Virus record (IMG/VR): IMGVR_UViG_3300021373_003510
Coordinates: 1-64,000 of that record
Origin: a virus
Length of the DNA: 64,000 nt
Strand: one strand, 5' to 3'
Shown here: positions 23,201 through 29,900 of the stretch, piece by piece
Layout: each line of letters starts with the position of its first letter
How positions within the stretch are numbered: position 1 is the stretch's first letter
Made by a program: the position numbers and the translations under genes
Notes under the pieces: generated by a model
Told to the model about the DNA's origin: nothing
Databases searched by the model: none
The model's input: the letters and a program-made list of their open reading frames with translations, nothing else

Positions 23201-25478
23201 TGTTCAGCGTCATCTGACCACCGTTCAGAGCATAGAACGCGCAACGAACGAAGATTGACAATGAACCAATACCGTTAACACCAGCACCGTCTCGAGCAAC
23301 ATATCCTAAACCGTTTTGTGTACGAGGTGTGAAACCAAAACATAATACATATGTATATAATGAATCAGTATCAAGTACTCTTCTATCTGCAAGTACACAA
23401 CCACCGCCTCGACCAACTTCTCTGTTCGGGAAGTCGTCAATACCGATTGATTGAATAACACCTACACCACCTGATTCTGAAGTTACTGTATCACCTACAG
23501 CAAAACCTTCACCGTTTTTGAGGTTACGAACTCTGATAGTACGATTAGTTGAAATATCTAAATCATTGCCTGCGGTTTGGTCATCGGTATCATCCCATGA
23601 TAGGAAACCTATAGCACCAGATGAGAATACAACTTCATCATCTTTTTGCCATAATTGTCTTTGTCCACCGTTTCCTGGGTAAGCACCTAAAGCAGCGTTG
23701 CCGCTATCAAATGTATGTCCTACTTCTAATACAAATGTTCTACCTAAGTCAGCAAGTGTACCTTTTGAGTTATAAGGATTAAGAGGTGGTTCAACATCTT
23801 GTCTTAAGAAGTTTGATAACTGAGTACTATCTCTAAGATATGGAGATCTTAATAGTTTAGCACCTGGTCGATATGCAATCGCAAATCCACCTTCTGGGAA
23901 ATCAAAGTTATCAACTTGGAAGTTTTGATAACCAAATCCTTGAACGTAACAACCTGAACCTACAAGAATACCGTTATTGTTTTCGTATCCTTTCTCAAGT
24001 TCAATTACAGTTGCATACTGACCTGCGGTTGAAGTACAGGAACAATCATCAGGTAACTGCAGATTACCTTTTGTATAATAAGTTCCTGGTCCAACCGAAA
24101 TATGAACAGCATTGTTAATTGCGTTACGATTGAGTTCACCACCTGCTTTTTCTAAACAAAGTTCAAATCCTCTCTCGAGAGTTCTAACAGGAGCCAACAT
24201 TGTACCTGGGTTCTTATCATCACCAGATCCTGCGTCAACGTGTACCTTTAATGCTTGAGCTGTTTTCTTAGATACTTCTTCGAATAATTGACCGAAGTTA
24301 ATTTGTTCAGTTTCACCAGTTTGTTCGTTACGAATTGCGAAATATGATTCGTCATCAATAGGAGCTTCAAACTCCTTAGTGAGATCCATATCAAAGTCAG
24401 CAAGTCTTGACCTATCAATTGTACCGCCACTAAATACTGATCCTGAAAGTGCACCATTATCGAATGTTGAATTATTTGCTCCGAGACCATCGGCAGACGA
24501 ACTGCGGATTGTCATATCGGTTGCTACAACATTTTGCATTGTACCTTGGAAGTCAGTATTAGAAATTACTCCATCAGTGAATACTGAATCATCGATAGTT
24601 GAATTAGTTAATGTGACATTATTACCTGTGCCATCATTAAACTGAGAATTAGTTATGATAGTATTATTTGAAGTACTATCATTAAGTTGTGAACTTGTTA
24701 GGACAACGTTATTACCAGTTGAGTCAAATATTTGTCCATTTGTAAATGATGAGCTTGTTAGTGTAACATTATTGCCTGTGCCATCATTAAATACCGATTG
24801 TGTAATCGTTACATTGTTTGCTGTTGAATCGTTAAGAACAGAATTAGCAAGTCTTATGTTATCGCCGTCAACATCTGACATTGTGCCAGCAGTGAATGAC
24901 GAACTTGTCATTGTAATATTATTTGCTACAGAATCAGTAATTGTAGAATCATCGATTGTAGAATTAGTTAATACTACATTATTACCTGTACCGTCATTAA
25001 ACGATGAATTGGTAATCGCAACATTGTTTGCTGTGCTATCGTTAAGCTCAGAATTTGTTAGAACAACATTATTACCTGTACCGTCATTAAACTCTGATTG
25101 AGTTATAACTACATTGTTGGCTGTTCCGTTATTGAAAGATGAACTTGTGATCGCAACATTATTAGCAGTACCATCATTAAACTCTGAATTTGTAATAACT
25201 GTATCGTCGATAGTACCACGAACAAAATCTGTATCTTCGATATCTGAATTATCAATTGTGACATTATCGAGTCTGGAATCTGACATGACAACACCGGAGA
25301 TTGTTCCCCCAGTGATTTTGATCCTCGAGAAAGTTTCGTATTGAATTGCTTCAACAAGTTCCTTTCTTGTAATATTACTGGTGCCATCGTCACCTTGGAC
25401 AAGGTTGACAATAACGAACAGATCTTCAGACCTGGTATTTGCACCGGTAATCGGAGGTAATTCTGAAATCTTTGCCAT
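14217..25478 (-). CDS. Giant repeat-built virion protein (3753 aa)
   Basis: The largest gene here (11.3 kb). Residues 1-60 (MAKISELPPITGAN, then RKELVEAI) look like a phage fibre or baseplate anchor. Residues about 70-360 are 15-residue repeats such as SEFNDGTANNVVITQ, likely a right-handed beta-helix. Residues about 410-790 start VHVDAGSGDDKNPGT, resembling pectin-lyase-like beta-helix proteins. The centre alternates two modules. One is helical with C-x-RD followed by a DAV-like helix (about 11 copies). The other is beta-rich with ATYDPATG, ATIG-H-L-VGD and AHTFVSA (9 copies). No enzymatic motif is evident. A consensus late promoter precedes it. Probably a long tail or baseplate fibre; the exact location on the virion is unknown. 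Confidence 0.85.
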   Translation of the reverse strand: MAKISELPPITGANTRSEDLFVIVNLVQGDDGTSNITRKELVEAIQYETFSRIKITGGTISGVVMSDSRLDNVTIDNSDIEDTDFVRGTIDDTVITNSEFNDGTANNVAITSSSFNNGTANNVVITQSEFNDGTGNNVVLTNSELNDSTANNVAITNSSFNDGTGNNVVLTNSTIDDSTITDSVANNITMTSSSFTAGTMSDVDGDNIRLANSVLNDSTANNVTITQSVFNDGTGNNVTLTSSSFTNGQIFDSTGNNVVLTSSQLNDSTSNNTIITNSQFNDGTGNNVTLTNSTIDDSVFTDGVISNTDFQGTMQNVVATDMTIRSSSADGLGANNSTFDNGALSGSVFSGGTIDRSRLADFDMDLTKEFEAPIDDESYFAIRNEQTGETEQINFGQLFEEVSKKTAQALKVHVDAGSGDDKNPGTMLAPVRTLERGFELCLEKAGGELNRNAINNAVHISVGPGTYYTKGNLQLPDDCSCTSTAGQYATVIELEKGYENNNGILVGSGCYVQGFGYQNFQVDNFDFPEGGFAIAYRPGAKLLRSPYLRDSTQLSNFLRQDVEPPLNPYNSKGTLADLGRTFVLEVGHTFDSGNAALGAYPGNGGQRQLWQKDDEVVFSSGAIGFLSWDDTDDQTAGNDLDISTNRTIRVRNLKNGEGFAVGDTVTSESGGVGVIQSIGIDDFPNREVGRGGGCVLADRRVLDTDSLYTYVLCFGFTPRTQNGLGYVARDGAGVNGIGSLSIFVRCAFYALNGGQMTLNNSGTQFGDISMRAKGTTEFFAPKGTTATIIGNTAFADTIDNNAEEIIDDMVYYLTANSANGGLGYQEYDSEKCLRDSGIIVDGTGYDVALDTNYWGRLAGITYRSPISYVVPGEQLEETKGANEYLRDRSKEIFISANNEINSRIDTSFAELLNVLEYGEENINPIIWQDTSVPRTAARKLLQDNREFITEELIDWIENNDEFFAYDSKSCRRDVSDYIIPAVKNDMLFDTNYNSLTAGRAYYMQAGKAVIENQNNETVAAYNRLKDQTNELIDGDSYLASQRLDDAYDNVLQILENKGKQYTPSNATYDPVTGLFVITIGDSKSHQMTDGTYDPATGIMEANIGKHELEVGDFVWFNPESITWSCDTGSGPTNHAVPEAHHPYYEKPCPIIGVSKNKIRMNVGYGGDTGQQVHTFVSATPNAIQSGHGLNVGDYVLLKTGGFTMTCSRDGHKTRSYYPKPGYPAHETPVEVLGAVPGKITVNVGTQPFAFDYQFVEAATGAVSVLGDTIKWSDSIDIPANKRNARKQLQANRGFLQDYVDGYLDETYFRYDSKKCRRDITEYILPAVERDILTGSNYNAYQTGLAYRAGTELADNVINDQLTQTTGAINELKRRVNTLQTENGFQPTDATYDPSTGIMEATIGAHTLAVGDTVVFAMQGITFSCDTGSGPTNHAVPEAHHPYANGVPCPIIGVSNTTITLNVGYGGATGQQAHTFVSAVANAITPAKNQGKSFTPTDATYDPETGIFTATIGRHELKAGDYVRFLEDGVTFSCDTGSGPTNDAVPNPGHPFYNHPCPIESTTPTTITMFVGYGGSNAHTFVSALDNAITHVKAIDDKASGFRSDEAFDKIVDMLNSTGKTYSTSNSTYDPLTGLTVLTIGSHDLQVGQEILIAPESLTYTCDLDGNATQHSYPTRTVTRFTPSTASYDPATGEFTADIGTHKLRVGDEIEFAPRGITFTCAIDNNQTNHPVPEEHHPFFKKPVKLTSVEGNVIGCNVGISTNGGGAHTFVSAITGAIKGTREHPGYKKPLVVAATTNTTITVNAGTSTDTSAHTFISATPNNIKTRNYVSTYTPRTATYDETTGVFVATIGQHNLEAGDYVSIKPGSVVFTCALDGNVYEHAIPQSHHSITYKKPIKITSVTSDTITMNVGTGPGGAHTFVRAEVGCIDSDALVFTDPASYVKHYTPTTATYDPATGISVMTIPGHDLTTDDYIEIAPLSFTYTCAQDGNATEHSYPRKGDSNYREPQAITAVNGDDVTIQLAASSGGAHTFVSVIKDAVSKVTYNSQGQYAREQMQINREFLQKEVSDYLDSEYFVFNGEKCTRDSGFILDSVRRDIATGSTWNSQFMGLGYRTGSVGANKVINDQLVQTVGAINYLKAEVAADPNVTGTALTRSNQHFDKIIDILQNGSSAVGTKTYGAEAALTEDHKQAANQLLLNRAFIIAETTAYIAANYPSLTYSVADCERDTGYLVDSLIQDVKFGGNTCTVNFARLYFENANSVLPADQKEPTYKTWEHIADVCWNIVRDITITPSAGNAVSQDVSGTDRGIEVANLARDRVNIVTQAISDDTIDHLPAYIEPNVETAMVAACEAIDGITENLSLSVIDYLRKEHNGLPYAKEVCERDVGLIVDAVSRDIEYGGNENTLEVFDYYFRRFDSASADYEQLRSTNVLPIEVKGQFKTLSDYEDTANVSGLREAINVLPYEQREPTRKAFAHLADVAEKVVKEVAHTTTFTTFNPSNATYDPATGVFTATIGTHTLDVGNKVYLKPEGFTFSCDMGSGQQNHTSPQKHHPYYNKAVTITAITSTTITMNVGGGGSGQYPHTFVSADVGSISTGPYQNTDGTAANAATGTIVHDLINTIADLVDDVNIEDDEFPTLTKASFDPNRTLARKQLQQNRDFIIEEVQGYLKDRYYTFDGDRCKRDLGLLLDAVAVDVLTGSNYNAVFNGTAYRIDTVSTNRVINEQLTETVEGIKFAKGLAVKAVTDSALKVKVEEAFDEIIDVMTNGRAAADTIVFTGNAQGVARINGRSQLQNNKAFLIAEATAWLAANRPSHVYDVAKCERDTGYLIDAVSFDGQHQGNFATQNFTRLYFEQGVNVGLPEDQIEPSVALFKHLGDCVDLIVQDTDIGGLKSTGNALTQDFSSGSGGAPLGAEMEGLFDLCADALASATLLLNPAYELPKVSVYDAVNQAAFNEVLGVKETVAKDLLAHLAENYDILPFSENKCRRDVGYIIDAVSHDIQYGGNAASVQTAGMYFENTVNTGLQIEQRMGSRDAFLHMAKVIEHVVGAKDIETKLFPRTGKYYTGDIVTKYEYWNGVPSYQSTEAQDFSIHGANPDTCIATRKLVELIADAVDDSYEVRATIPERIDVDQTWMGDNYITAKELVEKLSHTAAEGVISYISVNHNGLSFPRARCRRDIGYTIDAISHDIQHETNFATLQSAGIYFEKGVSVLPVDQQRQYADILQLLGTAMSQVVQETPVTNASTYTLTPQNTLGTAATSVEGTEVVNLVGVIENSIRANDNDELPRPYSNSSFPTTELNNAAQKLVDNTEELASDVTEFINSQFNVLDYNKDKCRRDTGFLLDAFSFDLNFGGNTASRWNADFYFWNQVYRLPEDQRAPTAKSYRQLGKICKDIVIGEYPGMKILGEIGTEVESKKVKDLADIFFFTQINNDTKYLPVKEEPDYSYAAAPFVDARNVLQTRRKELQKDTVRYVNATYDFLDINLTRRDARNLLTALQNDFKYEDVTVPVPSYTTNGNQNAIRTFTASLFDYDGTHVFPVFNPTMQGLKYKGSVAQVSDLSAITGMKPNWAYIVATDYTTNFYAGNIYYWNGSTWVLEGANNTDLLDAFVGSWDRMRTYIVNNLSPDSTHSLMIEGLFNDCLKDNVLRPETLIFGSLVESIAHQFNGASAGVNRNALPLNFRNLGAAISAVASVLNEDGGRIRWSGADELNNQYFARGLRINGRTGRIEGRPFTSSVRKLARRASNSRAVI
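15060..23000 (-). repeat. Alternating helical (C-x-RD) and beta (ATYDPATG) modules
   Basis: Within the 3753-residue gene. Helical copies carry CRRDVSDYIIPAV, CRRDITEYILPAV, CERDTGYLVDSL, CKRDLGLLLDAV, CRRDIGYTIDAI and relatives. Beta copies carry ATYDPATG or NATYDPVTG, then ATIG-x-H-x-L and GGAHTFVSA. Copies differ clearly in sequence, so this is old duplication rather than fresh tandem copying. Boundaries are approximate. Confidence 0.8.
24400..25270 (-). repeat. 15-residue (45-nt) beta-helix-type repeats
   Basis: In-frame units of pattern S-x-[FL]-N-D-[GS]-T-[AG]-N-N-V-x-[IL]-T, repeated about 15-20 times near the N-terminus of the giant protein. A 3 x 5 residue period resembles pentapeptide-type helices. 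Confidence 0.75.
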
Positions 25479-25506
25479 TTAACTCTTTCCCTTTGGTATT
25501 ACTTAT

Positions 25507-25514
25507 TATTTATA
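25507..25514 (-). promoter_or_regulatory. T4-type late promoter TATAAATA
   Basis: Exact TATAAATA on the minus strand, about 30 nt upstream of the ATG of the 3753-residue gene. Confidence 0.75.
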
Positions 25515-25528
25515 AGACCAATCTCAAA

Positions 25529-26776
25529 TTAACCTTTGTTTTCAAGAAGGTTTTGTAAAACATTTACCTTATCACTCAATTCTTTAATTGCCTCAATAAG
25601 TACTGGCACAATTTGTTGATATCTTACAGCTTTGTAAGTATCGTCTTCCATTTCAATATCATAAACTACTTCCGGTAAAATCTTTTCAATTTCCTGAGCA
25701 ATTACACCAGGAAGTGTATCCTCAGGTCTGTCTTTATAATTAAACGTGTATGTCTTTATTTGTTCTACTTCTTCCAATCCTTTTTGGAGAGGAACAATAT
25801 TTTCCTTTAATCTTTCGTCTGATGCTGAACCGTTTGTTGTTACATCTCCTGTAAAGTATCCTGCACCTGATTCACTCATATATGCAACAATAGCGTTTGA
25901 ACTATTTCTTACTACAACATCTCCACCTGTAACTCTTACATCGTCGGTAAACTGTCCATAACCTGTTACACTTATTCCACTAGGAAGCCATTGTAATACA
26001 TTATAGTTATTACCTGACCATTCTGACTTAAGTGTTCCAATAGGTACACCACTTAATCGTGAACCTGTTACAAGCGCCGCTTCATTTCCGCTGACTGAGC
26101 CTGTAGTAATAAACTCGTTACCTTGATAAGTGTTTAGTTCACCTTCTCCATCAAATGATATAACACCACTTGATGAAACATTAATACCGTCTCCACCAGT
26201 AAATGCTGCTCTTGCTCTTGTATCAGTATAAAATAAATTTGTAGATCCTTCAGTAATATCATCTGTGTTTAATCCAGATCCACCTGAACCTAATGATAAA
26301 CTATTTGCCGATAATGATTCGGTAACAATAACATTAGGTACTGTTAAAGTACCTGCTGCGGTTAACTGAAATTTCTTTTGACCTGTTCCTGTGTCAATGA
26401 TAAATGTATGACCGCCATCAGAATCATGACCTATGTCCCAAGATATTGCACCATCAGTATATCTTGTTTGTCCGCCTGTTCCTGTATATAAGAATGTTGC
26501 CGCGACTGAAGTACCACTTGTTACTTGAATAGGATCCGAAAAATTAATAACCGCTGACGATCCTGCTCCAATCGTATTAGTCGTAACTTGAGTTGAAGCT
26601 ATTAAATTGGACGCAGTAAAATTACCAACAAGAGTAGCATTACCTGTCGTCGTGTCGCCTCCTGATGAAGCAGTGATAACATCGGTCTTAAACAGATTAA
26701 CCATTTCATTGGTTTTATCAAACCATGTTTGAAATGTTTGTGCCGTTGTAATGTTTGCTATATTTGGTTTGGCCAT
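25529..26776 (-). CDS. Short tail fibre with S74 chaperone domain (415 aa)
   Basis: The N-terminus MAKPNIANITTAQTFQTWFD is a common phage fibre start (a helix followed by beta repeats). The centre is low complexity with DITEGSTNLFYTDTRAR, a typical fibre shaft motif. The last roughly 100 residues form an S74 intramolecular chaperone: GSASDERLKENIVPLQ with Ser and Lys, then PGVIAQEIEKILPEVV and a coiled-coil end. The chaperone probably trimerises and then releases itself. The start overlaps the upstream stop as TAATG, so translation is probably coupled to the 61-residue gene. Its S74 domain is related to, but diverged from, that of the collagen-like fibre. Confidence 0.88.
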   Translation of the reverse strand: MAKPNIANITTAQTFQTWFDKTNEMVNLFKTDVITASSGGDTTTGNATLVGNFTASNLIASTQVTTNTIGAGSSAVINFSDPIQVTSGTSVAATFLYTGTGGQTRYTDGAISWDIGHDSDGGHTFIIDTGTGQKKFQLTAAGTLTVPNVIVTESLSANSLSLGSGGSGLNTDDITEGSTNLFYTDTRARAAFTGGDGINVSSSGVISFDGEGELNTYQGNEFITTGSVSGNEAALVTGSRLSGVPIGTLKSEWSGNNYNVLQWLPSGISVTGYGQFTDDVRVTGGDVVVRNSSNAIVAYMSESGAGYFTGDVTTNGSASDERLKENIVPLQKGLEEVEQIKTYTFNYKDRPEDTLPGVIAQEIEKILPEVVYDIEMEDDTYKAVRYQQIVPVLIEAIKELSDKVNVLQNLLENKG

Positions 26777-26961
26777 TAGTTATTTTCCAATCTTTCTATT
26801 CGTTCATAGATTTCAATTATACTGCGCTTAATCTCTAAAAGGTCATTTTGTATTCTATCAACTTTGCGATAATAGGTTCTTTCTATTTTATATTTATTGA
26901 GAGCAACAGCATCAGTACTTAATACTGCTCCGGTTTTTTGATCTCGTTTTATATCATTCAT
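26776..26961 (-). CDS. Small coiled-coil protein, unknown (61 aa)
   Basis: A basic N-terminal part followed by a helix with heptad-like hydrophobics (YYRKVDRIQNDLLEIKRSI, then IYERIERLE) that predicts a short coiled coil. It is wedged 10 nt after the DUF4815 gene and its stop overlaps the start of the S74 fibre as TAATG. Likely a fibre accessory or assembly factor; that role is inferred only from position and coupling. Confidence 0.7.
   Translation of the reverse strand: MNDIKRDQKTGAVLSTDAVALNKYKIERTYYRKVDRIQNDLLEIKRSIIEIYERIERLENN
26891..26898 (-). promoter_or_regulatory. Possible late promoter AATAAATA inside the 61-aa gene
   Basis: One mismatch to TATAAATA, about 115 nt upstream of the S74 fibre start. 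Because it lies in AT-rich coding sequence it may be fortuitous. Confidence 0.25.
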
Positions 26962-26971
26962 AACAAATACC

Positions 26972-29900
26972 TTAAGTTAGTGCGATGCCACGGTAATCTT
27001 TCAGGGTAGGTACGTTATGAATATTAGGAGATAGCATATCTATACGAACTGCGAATCTCTTAAATCCTTCGAATACTCCGGAATTGCTTGTATATGTTAA
27101 TGCACTACTTACAAATCCTCCTGTCTTATTTGCGTTAGCAACTCTGAATTTAAATTCTCTGTAATCGTTTATATTTGAAACTGTTGAGAATACACCAACA
27201 CCTTCAAACAATTCTAATTCTATCCAAGGAATTGAATCAAAGTCGTCATTATCATAACCGTTTTGTGGTTTGATATAACACTTAATATCCGTTCCTGTTG
27301 GACGGTATCCTGTTAATGTTAGATGGAAATCTTCAGCATCTAAACTTTCAGCAAGCTCAATTGTTTTTGAAATATATCTTGCTGTTGTATTTGCATCATT
27401 CGTAATTTTATATTGATAAGCAATTAACTTAGATGCTTCAATATCAACGAATGGTGTTGAAGTTACATTACCGCCATTCTCTAATGCAACATTAATTCTA
27501 AATGGTTTTGAACCACCAGGATCGTTAGATTTACTATATACAACAACACCATCTTCTGAGAAATAATTATTATCGTTAAATCTCATTGGTGTATTATATG
27601 TAATGTTAACATTGTCTATAGGAACAAATGTACCGCTTAATGAAGTCTTACTTGTATTATCAGCAGCCTTCATAATCATCGGCTGAACATAACTTAAATT
27701 GATATTATCCACCGATACTACATTTGCCGTAGATTCTGAGTCCAATCCTTTAATAAGAGAACTTGATGCGAATGCTTTAGCAGTACTAGCAGACGAATCT
27801 TCCAAATGCATTTCAAAAGGATTTCTTAAATTGTAATAACTTAATGTACCTGCTACGACCGGCAACATTGAAGCTGAAACCGCGGTAGCAAATCCCCAAG
27901 GAGCAACTAATGTTAATTGTGTAGGACTGTCAACTGAAAGAATTTGAAGAACAGCTACATTAGATCCCGATGTAATTTTAACAAATTCATCAGCAGCATA
28001 AATTGTATCAAGGCTTGTGCCAGTTATAATAGCGCTTCCTTGAGTAGCTCCTACTGTACTTGGTGAACCAGATTTTTCCTGATAAATTGTTTCACCTGGA
28101 GTAAATCTTCCTGTAAGATTGTCTACCGTAAAGAATTCATTATTGTTATTTGTCATTACGACTGAACCAGTTGAAGAATTAAAATTATGTCTTTTTAATG
28201 TAAATTTAATATCTTCGTCTTGATATGATTTCCAAGCTGAGTTGTTGGTCGAGGTAAATAGAACACCATCTCCCCAATCCTGAGTAATAGAAGAACCTTG
28301 AGTTGAACCAGGTGTTAAATCAACGCCGCCAACTTTAGAAGTATAAATTAAATAATTAGGATCTGATGCATCAGGCTGAACAACTACTGCATATTCTTTT
28401 TCAACATCCAATCTAACCGGTGCTTCAAAAGCAAATGTTGTTGCCGCTGAAGCATCTTCAGATACATTTACTGCCGCAGGTAGTTTATGAACTGCGGAGA
28501 ATGGTAAAATTTGATTTGTTGGGTAACCATTTACAACTTCTCTTATTTGAACAGTTACACCGTTTAGTGCCGCATTTGCGTTATCGTTTGTTTCTGTTGT
28601 TGAAGGCTTACGCTTGAAGTAAACATCAATCTCTGATAAGTAAACTGAATTGCTACCTGCACCCATACCTTTCTTAATAAAGAATGTTTGTGCAAGTGGA
28701 TCTCTACCTCGAATACGACGTGCAACGTTTCTTGTTGTTGTCGTTGTGTTAACATCAAATGTTGGAGCTCTTGTTGAAGTTGTTAAGCTTGTTTTCTCAA
28801 CACTGAAGTTATATGCTCGATATGTAACGAATCCTTTTGAGGTAGAAGCAGAATCAATACTGCTATAATTATTAACATCAACAATTTCTAATACTCTATC
28901 ACCTACAAAGAATGTTTCTGGTGGTAAACTAAATACTGCTCTTAATACACCATTTGCATCTGTTGATACTGCCGAGCCTTTATCTCCGTATCGTTGAACG
29001 GCGCCTACTGAATCAGCAGTAACCGATCCTGGTGCAACGTGAGAATTAACATCAACTCCATCAAAGAAGAAATAGTGTTGTTGATTTGGTCTTAATCCTG
29101 ACATATAAACTTTGATATCTCTACCTGCCATATAAGGTTGGAATCTAAAGTCAGAAACAAACTCACCAATATTTTCTATCTCAATATTGGAACTATCAAT
29201 ATTAATTTCACTTGTTCTTGTTGTGAATGTTGTGGTTTCAATTCCTGCACCACGTCTTCCTCTTCGACCACGATCTCTTTCAAAGATTACTTCTGAAGAT
29301 ACATCCGTCATAGGAATGAATTCTTGAATTGAATCAACGAAATCTTCAAACGGAGTTGTTAAGTCAATATCAATTGAAGCAGGATTTACTGTTGTATCGT
29401 AAGCAGCATCGTAAGGTGGAGAAATAACTCCATCACCTACATACTTATAAAAATTACTTACACAATTTCTATAATTTGAAGCATAAGGCTGAGATATAAT
29501 ATCAACATTATTATTTCTTCCGATTGTTGCTACCTTACCTTCACTTGAACTTGGGAATACCGAAGCACCTGTAGAAGATTCATATTTCAAATCTAATGGG
29601 AAAGTTTTAAGTGACGGTGTTAAAATCTTTTGATTAAATGGAACCGAAGCATTGAACTTAGGATTGTTTACATCACCTAAGGATAAATTATTAAATGGAT
29701 CTACTACAAATCCATTCTTAAATCTTGATAAACCATTCTCATCACGAATAACCAAATTAGAAGTATCAGACTCTAATTGATTTAATGAAATATAATATGC
29801 CATGTTATCAATCTTCTTCTCTAAAGAATGAAGATCTTTCATTGTATAATTTCTAACACCTGTGGCTTTTGGCTTAATTGCGTAATCTTGTTTACGAAGA

